In this document: piece after piece, positions 56,734-64,000 of the stretch
Numbering within the stretch: the stretch's first letter is position 1
Layout: each line of letters starts with the position of its first letter
Source: a bacterium
GTDB taxonomy: Bacteria; Patescibacteria; CPR2; UBA1875; JAJYID01
NCBI GenBank assembly: GCA_030647205.1
Contig: JAUSJO010000003.1
Span: forward strand, 16,665 to 80,664
Length of the DNA: 64,000 bases
Direction: 5' to 3'
Position numbers and translations under genes: made by a program
The notes under the pieces: model-generated
Seen by the model: the letters and a program-made list of their open reading frames with translations, nothing else
Told to the model about the DNA's origin: nothing
Database searches by the model: none

Positions 56734-57219
56734 TTGACTTCAGAAGCCAAAATAGTTGATGCTAATTTTTTTGATGTGCTTGATCCGATAGATCCAGAGG
56801 AAGGATTATTAGCGTCGTTAGTAAATGCCAAGGGGAATGATTTCTTCTCAAGGTATAACAAGTGCCTAGCTTATGTACATGCAGGATACGTCCAACCTGA
56901 GGCCGAGAAATATCTGAAAGAGATCTACGAAAAAGCAAACAAACAGGTTTGGATAAAGAGTTACTGTATCGCAATAAAGTGGAATTATCGCGTCATGTCA
57001 GGCGGATTTCTCAAGAGAGAGGAAGATGAGTTGCTCCACTGTCCGCTTTGCCAGAAAGGTATACTGCAGGTAGTAAAGCGCCTGGAGGTATCTGGACCAC
57101 CTACGGGATCCTTTAGTCCTCCCGAATATCAGGGGCATATAATAGCGACCAAGTGTACAAATTGCAATGAAATAATCATGGGCGACTATATATCGGATAG
57201 TCGGATCCGAAGATTATAG
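56734..57219 (+). CDS. Zinc-ribbon protein, TTG start (161 aa)
   Basis: Starts at TTG, seven bases after GGAGG. Residues ~1-95 are helical and unrelated to known domains (DFFSRYNKCLAYVHAGYV, EKYLKEIYEKANKQVWIKSY). Residues ~105-150 carry a zinc ribbon: CPLC and, after a strand-rich insert, CTNC (ATKCTNCNEIIMGDY). It is followed 53 nt later by a gene of the same length with the same helical-head/zinc-ribbon plan, so the two look like divergent paralogues in one operon. Function unknown. Confidence 0.65.
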   Translation: MTSEAKIVDANFFDVLDPIDPEEGLLASLVNAKGNDFFSRYNKCLAYVHAGYVQPEAEKYLKEIYEKANKQVWIKSYCIAIKWNYRVMSGGFLKREEDELLHCPLCQKGILQVVKRLEVSGPPTGSFSPPEYQGHIIATKCTNCNEIIMGDYISDSRIRRL

Positions 57220-57272
57220 TCCGGCCCGGTTGGCAACCACTTACTATGAGGCAAATGAGAAGGAGGTGAACC

Positions 57273-57755
57273 TTGAATATCGAGAGCTTGAAAAAAGACG
57301 ATATGTTCGATGTAAATAAATTCATCCCGGAAGACCCTAAAACCGTGATAGATCCTGATGTTTTGGCTATGATCGAGGAAAGCCAAAATCCGATCATGAA
57401 GTTACAGGGGATGTTGGATGGAGAGGAATGGGAGCGTCTTGATAAGGCGGTTTCCGTGAGTTATGGTTGCATTTATGGTGACTGGAACAAGGAAAGCATG
57501 ATGGCAGGTAGTACGCTTAAGAGAGATACCGAGACTCCGCTAGTATGCCCGCATTGTGATAAGGGTGCCCTTACCATTATCTCGAGATTCCCCAGAATCA
57601 TCGAGGGTGGGATGAGATCAGACTGCAGATATGTTGAAAATCGATTCATTCTGATCGAATGCCCTTCCTGCAAGCACATCTATGCCGCTTTTCTCGGTGG
57701 TGAACCGCCAATCTACCGTCCGCCACACGCCTTCAGGAAAGACCTCGTCGGATAA
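57273..57755 (+). CDS. Zinc-ribbon protein, TTG start, second copy (160 aa)
   Basis: Starts at TTG, six bases after AAGGAGG. Same plan as the preceding gene: acidic, helical N-terminal half (IESLKKDDMFDVNKFI, DKAVSVSYGCIYGDWNKES) and a C-terminal zinc ribbon with CPHC and CPSC (ILIECPSCKHIYAAFL), ending in a Pro-rich tail. Sequence identity to its neighbour is low but the Cys spacing and the segment before each ribbon correspond. Terminator at 57771-57800. Function unknown. Confidence 0.65.
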   Translation: MNIESLKKDDMFDVNKFIPEDPKTVIDPDVLAMIEESQNPIMKLQGMLDGEEWERLDKAVSVSYGCIYGDWNKESMMAGSTLKRDTETPLVCPHCDKGALTIISRFPRIIEGGMRSDCRYVENRFILIECPSCKHIYAAFLGGEPPIYRPPHAFRKDLVG

Positions 57756-57770
57756 CAGCTAGTACCAGAA

Positions 57771-57800
57771 AAAGAGCCTGCTACACGCGGGCTCTTTCTT
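57771..57800 (+). terminator. Terminator of the zinc-ribbon pair
   Basis: AAAGAGCC (57771-57778) with GGCTCTTT (57790-57797), then CTT. Confidence 0.75.
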
Positions 57801-57806
57801 ATGGAG

Positions 57807-57836
57807 CAAAAGTTAAGGGAGCCCTTGCGGACTCCC
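57807..57836 (-). terminator. Terminator of thyX
   Basis: GGGAG-n-CC/GG-n-CTCCC stem (57817-57836) with one mismatch, then TTAACTTTT on the minus strand. Confidence 0.6.
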
Positions 57837-57854
57837 GTTTGACTTTGGCACTAT

Positions 57855-58598
57855 TTATGCCGATACAATCGCTTCGGTCATTTCGGCCACCTCTTCTTCA
57901 GTGTAGACTTCACCACAGCACATTTTGCCTTCTCCACATTTGCCGTGTAGGCAAGTTGGACCGGCTTTGCTAAATAGTAAGGGTGCTACTTCCTTTGCCA
58001 GAAACAACATGTGCCACGCTAATGCGTTTATCTCCCACTGCGCACGCCTGCAACCGCGAACTGCAAAGAAGTGCCTGAGCTCACGTGCATTCATCGTGAC
58101 AACGATGCGAGTTTCGGCGGCATTCGGAAGAACAAAACGGGCATCTTCCTGAATTGCTTCTTTCTCCATACCAGCCGCTTCGCCTAGCTCCACCAGTTTA
58201 TCGTAAGAAGCTTGAGCGTGTACCATTGCTTCTTCAAAAATCGCCAGTGACTTAGGATCTTTGGCAATCTTTGGCGGTACAATAAACCCGGCCCCTTCGT
58301 CAAAACGCACGTAGCGCTGCGACTGCTGAGAGTAGGATGCTAGACGGTGGCGCACCAGTTGATGTGAACAAGAACGGGAAATACCATCGATGCCGAAAGT
58401 GAAAGACGCATGCTCGAAGGTACTTAGATGGCCGGACTTGATCAGAATCCGAACCAGTTTCTCGACTTCCCCGGTAGTCATCTTTTCTTTCAGTTCAGCA
58501 GCCGTGGATGGCGAGTAGCAAAGCCGTCCTGCAGCTGCAACTGCCCGTTCCGGGTCTGGAGTGTTAGACAGGAGTGTTACTTTGAGTTTGACTGCCAT
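57855..58598 (-). CDS. thyX: Flavin-dependent thymidylate synthase
   Basis: 247 aa from the ATG at 58598, preceded by AAAGGAGAGG; 21 further in-frame codons overlap tmk and are dropped. The ThyX signature RHRxxSxxxxSxR is seen as RHRLASYSQQSQR (~residues 76-88), with FAD-site His and Arg residues around it (STFEHASFTFGI, TMNARELRHFFAVRG). A Cys-rich end (CLHGKCGEGKMCC) may bind metal and is unusual. It methylates dUMP using FADH2 and methylene-THF. Last gene of the dTMP run after tmk. Confidence 0.95.
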   Translation of the reverse strand: MAVKLKVTLLSNTPDPERAVAAAGRLCYSPSTAAELKEKMTTGEVEKLVRILIKSGHLSTFEHASFTFGIDGISRSCSHQLVRHRLASYSQQSQRYVRFDEGAGFIVPPKIAKDPKSLAIFEEAMVHAQASYDKLVELGEAAGMEKEAIQEDARFVLPNAAETRIVVTMNARELRHFFAVRGCRRAQWEINALAWHMLFLAKEVAPLLFSKAGPTCLHGKCGEGKMCCGEVYTEEEVAEMTEAIVSA

Positions 58599-58621
58599 AT
58601 TAAGCCTCTCCTTTGTGGAGT

Positions 58622-59257
58622 TCAACAGATGGGTAGTTTGAGGTTTAGCCGTTCTTTGCAAGTTGAAACTATCTCTGTATATACTTCGTCAATGCTGCGA
58701 GAAGCATCGATTACAACAACTCGGTCAGGAAACTGCTTTTCAAGGTTGAGATATCCATTAGCAACTACAGTATAAAAAGATCCCTCCTCACTTTCTATAC
58801 GATCAGCTGTAAGTCCGCTTTTTTTGAGGCGCTTGCGTGACTGCTCTACTCCAAGGTTAAATACAAATGTCAGATCAGGCATCAATCCTCCAGTTGCATC
58901 TTTATCTATATCCAGTATTTGTTTCACTCCTATTCCACGAGCCACGCCCTGATATACGATAGAAGAATCAATATATCTGTCGGAAATAACAACTTTACCC
59001 TCAGCAAGAGCCGGTTTTATTACCTCATTAACCAGTTGTACGCGGGCAGCAGTATAGAGAAGAGCTTCGGCCCATGGATCCATATTTGTATGTTCGGTTC
59101 CCAGAAGCATTTTGCGAATTTGCTCGCCCAAGGGCGTACCTCCGGGATCACGAACAACTTGTATATCTATGCCAGCACTTTTTGCCGCTTTCTCGATTTT
59201 TTTAAGTTGAGTAGATTTACCGCACTGATCAATACCTTCAAACGTAATAAAACACAT
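58622..59257 (-). CDS. tmk: Thymidylate kinase
   Basis: 211 aa. P-loop FEGIDQCGKSTQLKKI, the DRY-type motif ISDRYIDSSIVYQG and the lid region RKRLKKSG. It phosphorylates dTMP to dTDP, the step after thyX. It has its own TTGTAA-17-TATAGT promoter (59370-59398), a copy of the promoter in front of the ParB-like gene. A small hairpin TAGTGC/GCACTA (59297-59314) lies in the leader. Confidence 0.95.
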   Translation of the reverse strand: MCFITFEGIDQCGKSTQLKKIEKAAKSAGIDIQVVRDPGGTPLGEQIRKMLLGTEHTNMDPWAEALLYTAARVQLVNEVIKPALAEGKVVISDRYIDSSIVYQGVARGIGVKQILDIDKDATGGLMPDLTFVFNLGVEQSRKRLKKSGLTADRIESEEGSFYTVVANGYLNLEKQFPDRVVVIDASRSIDEVYTEIVSTCKERLNLKLPIC

Positions 59258-59369
59258 CTTTTTGCATTCTCCATTAGCTAACTAGAATATTTTTAGTGCC
59301 AAGGTGCACTAGCAGACAAAAAAAGCTCGCTTATAAAACGACCCTCCTGCTTTTTGCATCTGTATTTCT

Positions 59370-59398
59370 ACTATAAAAAATAATTCAAAAGATTACAA
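59370..59398 (-). promoter_or_regulatory. tmk promoter (copy of the ParB-like gene promoter)
   Basis: -35 TTGTAA (59393-59398), 17-bp spacer, -10 TATAGT (59370-59375). The surrounding ~60 bp, including a downstream AAAAAGCAGGAGG, is repeated at 60440-60506. Confidence 0.65.
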
Positions 59399-59401
59399 GC
59401 A

Positions 59402-59443
59402 ATTTAAAAGGGTCAGCATTTGTCTTTTAGACATCTGCCGACC
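59402..59443 (-). terminator. Terminator overlapping the stop of the ParB-like gene
   Basis: GGGTC-GCA-ATGTC with GACA-ATGC-GACCC (59410-59443), then TTTTAAATT on the minus strand; the stop codon lies in the loop. Confidence 0.7.
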
Positions 59444-60398
59444 CCAGCGAGCATTCTAACTTTATCCCATCCATAACCTCTTCAAACTCCTCAATAACCT
59501 CTTTGATGTTATTGATCTTGGCCATAACGGCAGGAGTGAGGTATGTGCGGGGAAGAGCGTCATTCTTCAGGAGGATCATAAGCCTTTGGAAAAAGCCGAT
59601 CGCATCGTTCATCTTTTTGTGTGTTTCTACATCGAGATGTATGCGCCTTTGGTCATCTATCCAAGTATCTCCGCCCCAGTTCGCTATCATTGTATCTTGA
59701 CCGCTCTCTTCCCAGACCACCATGTTGATTCTATCCCTTGCCTCCTTCGGGCTTAGCTTGAACAGAAATACATCCAAGGCAATATCTAGTTGCCTTTGGT
59801 GAGCTTTTATCCTCTTGATATCCTGGCAAGCTAATGTGAAGGAAATCCATCTTCTTAGAACCATATTGACAACCGCTGGCGCCAAATCAACCGCGAATGC
59901 TACTGCATTTACAACCTGATATCTTGACTTGCCTGTATCTCTACAGTACTCAGCCATGGTCATATCCGGGTATAGCGCCTTTCTATCAAAGTAGTTTTCC
60001 GCTACAGCTATAGCTTCCTCGTCCGCCCGTACATCATCGTGGAGATTTTCGTCCTGTTGGATTATTACAAGTTTGTGGGGGTCAAGGTTTTTGAAAACCT
60101 TACACCTAAGCCTGACGCTTGTCATGTTGGCTGCTCGGAAGCGACATCCACCAGCAATAACCACAAACCCTTCATCTGAAACACAGTTAACAAGAATTTC
60201 ATTGATCTGACCGGTAACGGCAAGGCTTCTGGCATACCTATGAATCTTTGCCCAGTTGAAAGTCCTTCGCATTTGGGGTTTGACCCTAAGCTGATGGGGC
60301 CAAAGATTAAGGAGCCAAAAATCTTCATTATGCTGTCTTCCTGTTGGGGGCCCTTCAAGTATTTCTCTTTGCTCGTCTGTCAAACTTTTAAGGTGCAT
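59427..60398 (-). CDS. ParB-like protein
   Basis: 323 aa from the ATG at 60398, three bases after AAAGGAGGTGA; ten codons upstream are excluded. Residues ~50-125 look like a ParB/Srx N-terminal domain: SLAVTGQINEILVNC, then VIAGGCRFRAANM in place of the GERRxRA box, and HDDVRADEEAIAVAENYF. A helix-turn-helix follows (~145-175, MAEYCRDTGKSRYQVVNAVAF). The rest is helical with no family match. ParB-type proteins bind DNA, hydrolyse CTP and partition DNA, but no parA is near and this one sits among dTMP genes, so a role in gene regulation is equally likely. Confidence 0.7.
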   Translation of the reverse strand: MHLKSLTDEQREILEGPPTGRQHNEDFWLLNLWPHQLRVKPQMRRTFNWAKIHRYARSLAVTGQINEILVNCVSDEGFVVIAGGCRFRAANMTSVRLRCKVFKNLDPHKLVIIQQDENLHDDVRADEEAIAVAENYFDRKALYPDMTMAEYCRDTGKSRYQVVNAVAFAVDLAPAVVNMVLRRWISFTLACQDIKRIKAHQRQLDIALDVFLFKLSPKEARDRINMVVWEESGQDTMIANWGGDTWIDDQRRIHLDVETHKKMNDAIGFFQRLMILLKNDALPRTYLTPAVMAKINNIKEVIEEFEEVMDGIKLECSLGSADV

Positions 60399-60475
60399 TT
60401 TCACCTCCTTTGGGTGAAGAGTTGCCAAAACTAGCCGCCTATAACGACTATCCTCCTGCTTTTTAAAGTAACTAT

Positions 60476-60504
60476 ACTATAAAAAATAATTTAGAGCATT
60501 ACAA
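60476..60504 (-). promoter_or_regulatory. Promoter of the ParB-like gene
   Basis: -35 TTGTAA (60499-60504), 17-bp spacer, -10 TATAGT (60476-60481), in a ~60-bp sequence duplicated before tmk. Confidence 0.65.
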
Positions 60505-60521
60505 GTTTAATTTTGGACTAA

Positions 60522-61001
60522 CTAACTACTGTAAGACTGGACTTCATCTTTTAGTACCACCAGCTCAATCCCCGCTTTTTCAAACATATCTCTTGTTTCT
60601 TGGGCGGCGTGATATTTACGCATGCAAACCACGCGATTGATACCAGAACCTATAATCAGCATCGCGCATACCCTACAAGGCTCCATTTTACAGTATATCG
60701 TCGAACCATCAATAGAAGTACCATATTTAGCCGCTTGTACGATAGCGTTCTGCTCAGCATGAATAGTCCGGACACAATGTTCTCTTACCGTTCCGTCTTC
60801 ATCTACCATTTTTTTCATCAAATGTCCGGCTTCATCACAATGAGGAAGCCCCGGCGGCGATCCCACATACCCCGTACTAAGTATTCTATTGTCTTTGACG
60901 ATAAGCGCACCGCTTTTCCCTCGATCGCAGGTGGCTCTTTCGGCTACTTTCTCCATTAGTCCAATAAAATATTCATCCCAACTGGGGCGCTTTTTTTCCA
61001 T
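60522..61001 (-). CDS. dCMP/deoxycytidylate deaminase
   Basis: 159 aa. The zinc-dependent deaminase motifs are complete: HAEQNAI (H-A-E) and PCRVCAMLI (P-C-x2-C). The segment TCDRGKSGALIV and TGYVGSPPGLPHCD are typical of ComEB-type dCMP deaminases. It makes dUMP, the ThyX substrate, from dCMP. It starts 5 nt after the PBP2 stop, so it belongs to the elongasome operon physically but to dTMP synthesis functionally. Confidence 0.9.
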   Translation of the reverse strand: MEKKRPSWDEYFIGLMEKVAERATCDRGKSGALIVKDNRILSTGYVGSPPGLPHCDEAGHLMKKMVDEDGTVREHCVRTIHAEQNAIVQAAKYGTSIDGSTIYCKMEPCRVCAMLIIGSGINRVVCMRKYHAAQETRDMFEKAGIELVVLKDEVQSYSS

Positions 61002-61006
61002 AAAAC

Positions 61007-62947
61007 CTACTTTCTACCACCAAAATACCACTGATAAACCTCTTTTGCAATTGGCACCGCCGTGACATCACCGCCACCCGAGCCTTCAACCAAAATAGTC
61101 AGCTCAATCGTCGGATTATCGGATGGCGCAAAGGAAGTGAACCAGCCATGATAAGCTTTCATATCAGGCCCAAACTGTGCGGTTCCCGTTTTCCCCGAGA
61201 TTGGGACCGGCAGTGTATTCAACTGCCTGGCGCTTCCGGCGACCACCGTCTGTCTCATTCCTCGCCTTACTATTTCGAGATTTTCTGGGGAAATAAAATT
61301 TTGACTTGCGAGCTCCGGTTTTTTTATCTCAAGGACTTTATCATTTTCATCAACTATCTCGCTAACAAAGTGCGGTTTATAAAGTTTGCCACCATTGGCG
61401 ATAGCGCAGGTTGCATTAGATATTTGCAGTGGCGTAACCAAAAGATCACCTTGTCCGATAGCCATATGATACGTATCACCAAGATACCAGTCCTCATTTT
61501 TTACCTTTTCTTTCCAGAGAGGATCGGGGATAGAACCTTTGCTTTCCCCGCCAATATCCAGTCCTGTTTCCTTGTCAAATCCGAAAAGATCAAGGTAATG
61601 TTTTATCTTTTCCGGACCCAAACCCTTGATATTCCCATATCCACCGCCAATAGCATAGAAAAACGTGTTTACAGACTCCGCAATAGCCTTAATCACGTTT
61701 GTTACACCATGGCCACCGGCTTTCCAGTCCGGGAACGTCCACTCTCCAACCTTTATGCCTCCCGTTGAGTTCACAGTCGAGCTTTCATTAATGGTGCCTT
61801 CTTGCAGGGCTCCGGCAGCAACAAATGGCTTTATCACAGACCCTGAAGGGTATTCTCCAGATATTCCTCTGGCTAAAAGAGGATTATCCTTATCATTTAG
61901 AAGATTACTATAGTCTGTGCCGGATATCCCCTTTGAAAAAAGATTATTATCATAAGTCGGGATATCTACATAAGCCAAAATCTCCCCCGTTCTCGGATCT
62001 TGCGCTATTGCTGTTGCTTTTGTCGCCTTCACATTTGTCATCACTTTTTTCATAGTGTCAGCAAGTTTTTGCTCCAACCCATAGTCAAGCGACAAAACAA
62101 CGCTGTTACCTAGCTTTGGTTCTTCTACACCTAAAAATTTCACAACTTTTCCGGTAGAGTCAACTTCGTATTTTTGGCTACCATCTTTGCCTCGTAAGAC
62201 ATCTTCATACGATTTTTCTAGACCCGTTTTTCCTATGTAGTCAGTCAGCATATATGTGTCTTTCTTATCTTTGAGCTCCTCTTCGCTAATTCTGCCAACA
62301 TAGCCCATAGCATGAGATAAAAGACCGCCATCAAGGTATTCGCGAATTGGATTAACAGGGACATTTATCCCTTTTAATCCTTTTGAAGCAATGATAAATG
62401 AGTCGTCTTTTGTAATATTTTCCTTCAAAAGTATTGGCTGCGTATAGTTTAGACCCTTTTCGTCGATTTTTTTGAGTATCTCTTCAAGAGGTATGCTCAA
62501 AGCTGTTGCGGCCTGAGAAAGTATATTTTTCCGCTCATTCTCATCTCTGGAGAGCTCGCTTGGTATGACGGTTGCCTCATAGTTTGGCGTATTCTTTACA
62601 AGCTTGACATGGTTTCTGTCATAGATAATCCCGCGTGGCGCCCTGATGACGTTGCCTCTGTTTCTGTTTTCTTCAGCTAAAATTTTATGTTGGTTTCCTT
62701 GGAATATTTGAAGATATGCACTGCGAGCAGCCATAATCATAAAAAGAAGAAAACAAGTAGTTCCGATTATAAGAAATGGTTTGATAGTTCTGTCGCTTTC
62801 GATTTTTGGAGCTTCCCGGTCAGCAGACAAAATATGATAAATCCATTTTTCGCTATCACGCGTTTTCGGTTCTGACAGGCGCCACTTTTTATTACCGCCT
62901 TCAAGTCCGACTAAACCCTTAAAAACATTTTTTCTCTTCTTTGCCAT
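61007..62947 (-). CDS. mrdA: Penicillin-binding protein 2 (elongation transpeptidase)
   Basis: 646 aa. One N-terminal membrane helix (~58-80), the PBP dimerisation domain, then the transpeptidase with SVIK in YPSGSVIKPFVA, SVN in IAESVNTFF and KTGT in ISGKTGTAQFG. It cross-links peptidoglycan during cell elongation. The gene directly follows mreD (1-nt overlap) as in the classical mreBCD-mrdA order, which predicts a rod-like or elongating cell. Confidence 0.95.
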   Translation of the reverse strand: MAKKRKNVFKGLVGLEGGNKKWRLSEPKTRDSEKWIYHILSADREAPKIESDRTIKPFLIIGTTCFLLFMIMAARSAYLQIFQGNQHKILAEENRNRGNVIRAPRGIIYDRNHVKLVKNTPNYEATVIPSELSRDENERKNILSQAATALSIPLEEILKKIDEKGLNYTQPILLKENITKDDSFIIASKGLKGINVPVNPIREYLDGGLLSHAMGYVGRISEEELKDKKDTYMLTDYIGKTGLEKSYEDVLRGKDGSQKYEVDSTGKVVKFLGVEEPKLGNSVVLSLDYGLEQKLADTMKKVMTNVKATKATAIAQDPRTGEILAYVDIPTYDNNLFSKGISGTDYSNLLNDKDNPLLARGISGEYPSGSVIKPFVAAGALQEGTINESSTVNSTGGIKVGEWTFPDWKAGGHGVTNVIKAIAESVNTFFYAIGGGYGNIKGLGPEKIKHYLDLFGFDKETGLDIGGESKGSIPDPLWKEKVKNEDWYLGDTYHMAIGQGDLLVTPLQISNATCAIANGGKLYKPHFVSEIVDENDKVLEIKKPELASQNFISPENLEIVRRGMRQTVVAGSARQLNTLPVPISGKTGTAQFGPDMKAYHGWFTSFAPSDNPTIELTILVEGSGGGDVTAVPIAKEVYQWYFGGRK

Positions 62948-63450
62948 TATTTGCCCTTTATTTTATCGATCTTACTTTCCCACAGAAACATTTTTTTAAG
63001 ATAAGGGAATAGAATAATGAAAAACACAACTGTAATAGCTACCTGCCCCAGAGAAAAAATTAAGCCGTTTATAGTAAAGTTTTTTGACCCAAAAGACACA
63101 AAAAGCCATAGCGTGGTGTAAAAAATAAACGTAATAATACCTAAAAGCATAGTAGGAAAAACATTTGATATTTTCGTATGGTCCTCGTCTACAACAAGGC
63201 TTGAGATAAAAACAACTAGCATGAGAATAGCGGTGTGTAGGCCGAATGGACCGCCAGATATAGTGTCGAGGATAAGCCCAGAGATAAAGGCAAATATGTA
63301 AGCTTCGTACGTTTTCCTAAAAAGAGCAAAGGCTACTATAAGTATCAATACGAGATTCGGAACTAAGCCAAATATATCAAATCGTCCAAGCAAGCTGGAT
63401 TGAAGATAAATAACAGTTATAAAAATCAATGCATTTAAGGCTATTATCAT
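62947..63450 (-). CDS. mreD: Rod shape-determining protein MreD
   Basis: 167 aa with about five membrane helices and little else, as in MreD (ALIFITVIYLQSSLLG, LVPNLVLILIVAFALF, YIFAFISGLILD, TAILMLVVFISSLVV, MLLGIITFIFYTTLWLFV). The motif GLILDTISGGPFGLH is characteristic. It lies between mreC and mrdA with 1-15 nt spacing. Confidence 0.88.
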   Translation of the reverse strand: MIIALNALIFITVIYLQSSLLGRFDIFGLVPNLVLILIVAFALFRKTYEAYIFAFISGLILDTISGGPFGLHTAILMLVVFISSLVVDEDHTKISNVFPTMLLGIITFIFYTTLWLFVSFGSKNFTINGLIFSLGQVAITVVFFIILFPYLKKMFLWESKIDKIKGK

Positions 63451-63465
63451 AAGTTAGCTAACTAT

Positions 63466-64000
63466 TTATTCTTTAATAATTTGTACTCGTTCCAGTAATT
63501 TAAAGTCGATAAGAGTTCTGAGTGATGCTGACTGGAAGATAGAGTTGTTTTTTCTGGTGATATTCTCAACCTTACCGATGATTAGACCTTTTGGATATTC
63601 ACCTCCCAAACCGGAAGTGACGACAACGGCGCCTTTTTTGACATCTGTTTCTTGGGGGATTTGACTCATATTAAGACCCATACCAACCTGACCCTGCACA
63701 AGCCCAATAGCGTTTACGTCCGGTAAAAGAGAAGGAACATTACTCATTGGGTCGGTAATAAGCAGTATCTTTGAAGAGTCGGAATAAACATCAGTTACTC
63801 TGCCGATAAGAAATCCTTCGCTTGTTGCCGCCATTTTAGGACGAATACCGTCATTTGTCCCCTTATCGATTAGAATACTTTCCCTAAGGTTTGTCGGGTC
63901 AAAAAAAGTAATACTAGCCGTAACTGTCTGAAATCCGCTTTCCGTTTTGAACTTAAGTTCCCTCTTTAGCGATTCGTTTTCTTTTTCTGCTACAGTCATT
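63466..64000 (-). CDS. mreC: Rod shape-determining protein MreC, N-terminus missing
   Basis: Only the C-terminal ~177 residues are inside the window; the frame is open at 64000. Visible are the end of the coiled coil (ENESLKRELKF) and the two beta domains (LIDKGTNDGIRPKMAATSEGFLIGRV, SSKILLITDPMSNVPSLL, KGAVVVTSGLGGEYPKGLIIGKV). MreC links cytoplasmic MreB filaments to PBP2 in the periplasmic space. The missing part holds the membrane anchor. Confidence 0.9.
   Translation of the reverse strand, partial: MTVAEKENESLKRELKFKTESGFQTVTASITFFDPTNLRESILIDKGTNDGIRPKMAATSEGFLIGRVTDVYSDSSKILLITDPMSNVPSLLPDVNAIGLVQGQVGMGLNMSQIPQETDVKKGAVVVTSGLGGEYPKGLIIGKVENITRKNNSIFQSASLRTLIDFKLLERVQIIKE

Overview
The window looks like chromosomal DNA of a small-genome bacterium of the Candidate Phyla Radiation (Patescibacteria) type. 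This is inferred from gene style: densely packed housekeeping genes, split from their usual neighbours, mixed with short lineage-specific proteins and large glycosyltransferases. No 16S gene is present to confirm it. The genetic code is standard; TGA is used as a stop (for example in the response regulator at 13445). Almost every gene lies on the minus strand. The few plus-strand genes are mostly single-gene units with their own promoter and terminator.

Layout. 1-3500: start of a metal-responsive operon (ArsR-type regulator fused to a YHS metal domain, then a truncated membrane-anchored protein), a short pyrophosphatase, glutamate 5-kinase, and an operon of four tiny proteins (26-59 aa). 3524-16068: secA, hpf, serS, lysS, greA, glyS, recO, a CheY-like regulator and a soluble GAF/PAS histidine kinase. 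16158-24776: PBP1A, a ROK sugar kinase, a membrane histidine kinase, a polytopic membrane protein, and two long gene-free stretches. These stretches encode at least three large hairpin-rich RNAs of unknown family (about 650, 410 and 650 nt), each with a consensus promoter. 24892-28693: citramalate synthase, histidine phosphatase, DUF362 protein and small proteins. 28753-32452: an accessory block beside tRNA-Gln (Nudix-like protein, an LPDTG-anchored DUF3494 surface protein with its sortase, YggT, GNAT). It is bounded and subdivided by short copies of sequence from the tRNA 3' end. 32497-46317: dusB, a sugar nucleotidyltransferase, cysS, an ABC exporter, corA, recR, ybaB and a surface glycosylation cluster (three GT39-like membrane enzymes, a GT2 enzyme, GtrA). 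46479-56475: two uncharacterised proteins, dnaB, dnaX, a radical SAM protein, tgt, a CDP-alcohol phosphatidyltransferase, and rplJ-rplL behind an L10 leader RNA. 56734-64000: two zinc-ribbon proteins with TTG starts, a dTMP supply group (thyX, tmk, dCMP deaminase) containing a ParB-like gene, and the elongasome genes mrdA, mreD and mreC (cut by the window edge).

How it fits together. The cell makes peptidoglycan (PBP1A, PBP2, MreCD), exports through SecA, decorates a lipid-linked or protein surface glycan, and makes its own dTMP by the ThyX route. It keeps isolated steps of amino-acid pathways (ProB, citramalate synthase) without neighbours from the same pathway. Transcription signals are unusually readable: many minus-strand units have a TTGACA-like box, 17 bp, a TATAAT-like box, and a GC-rich hairpin terminator. 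Several -10 boxes lie exactly 7 bp before the ATG, which suggests leaderless mRNAs.

The most interesting unexplained content is the family of large structured RNAs at 18443-19584 and 23919-24776, followed by the tRNA-Gln accessory block with its duplicated 50-bp control region and the operon of tiny proteins.
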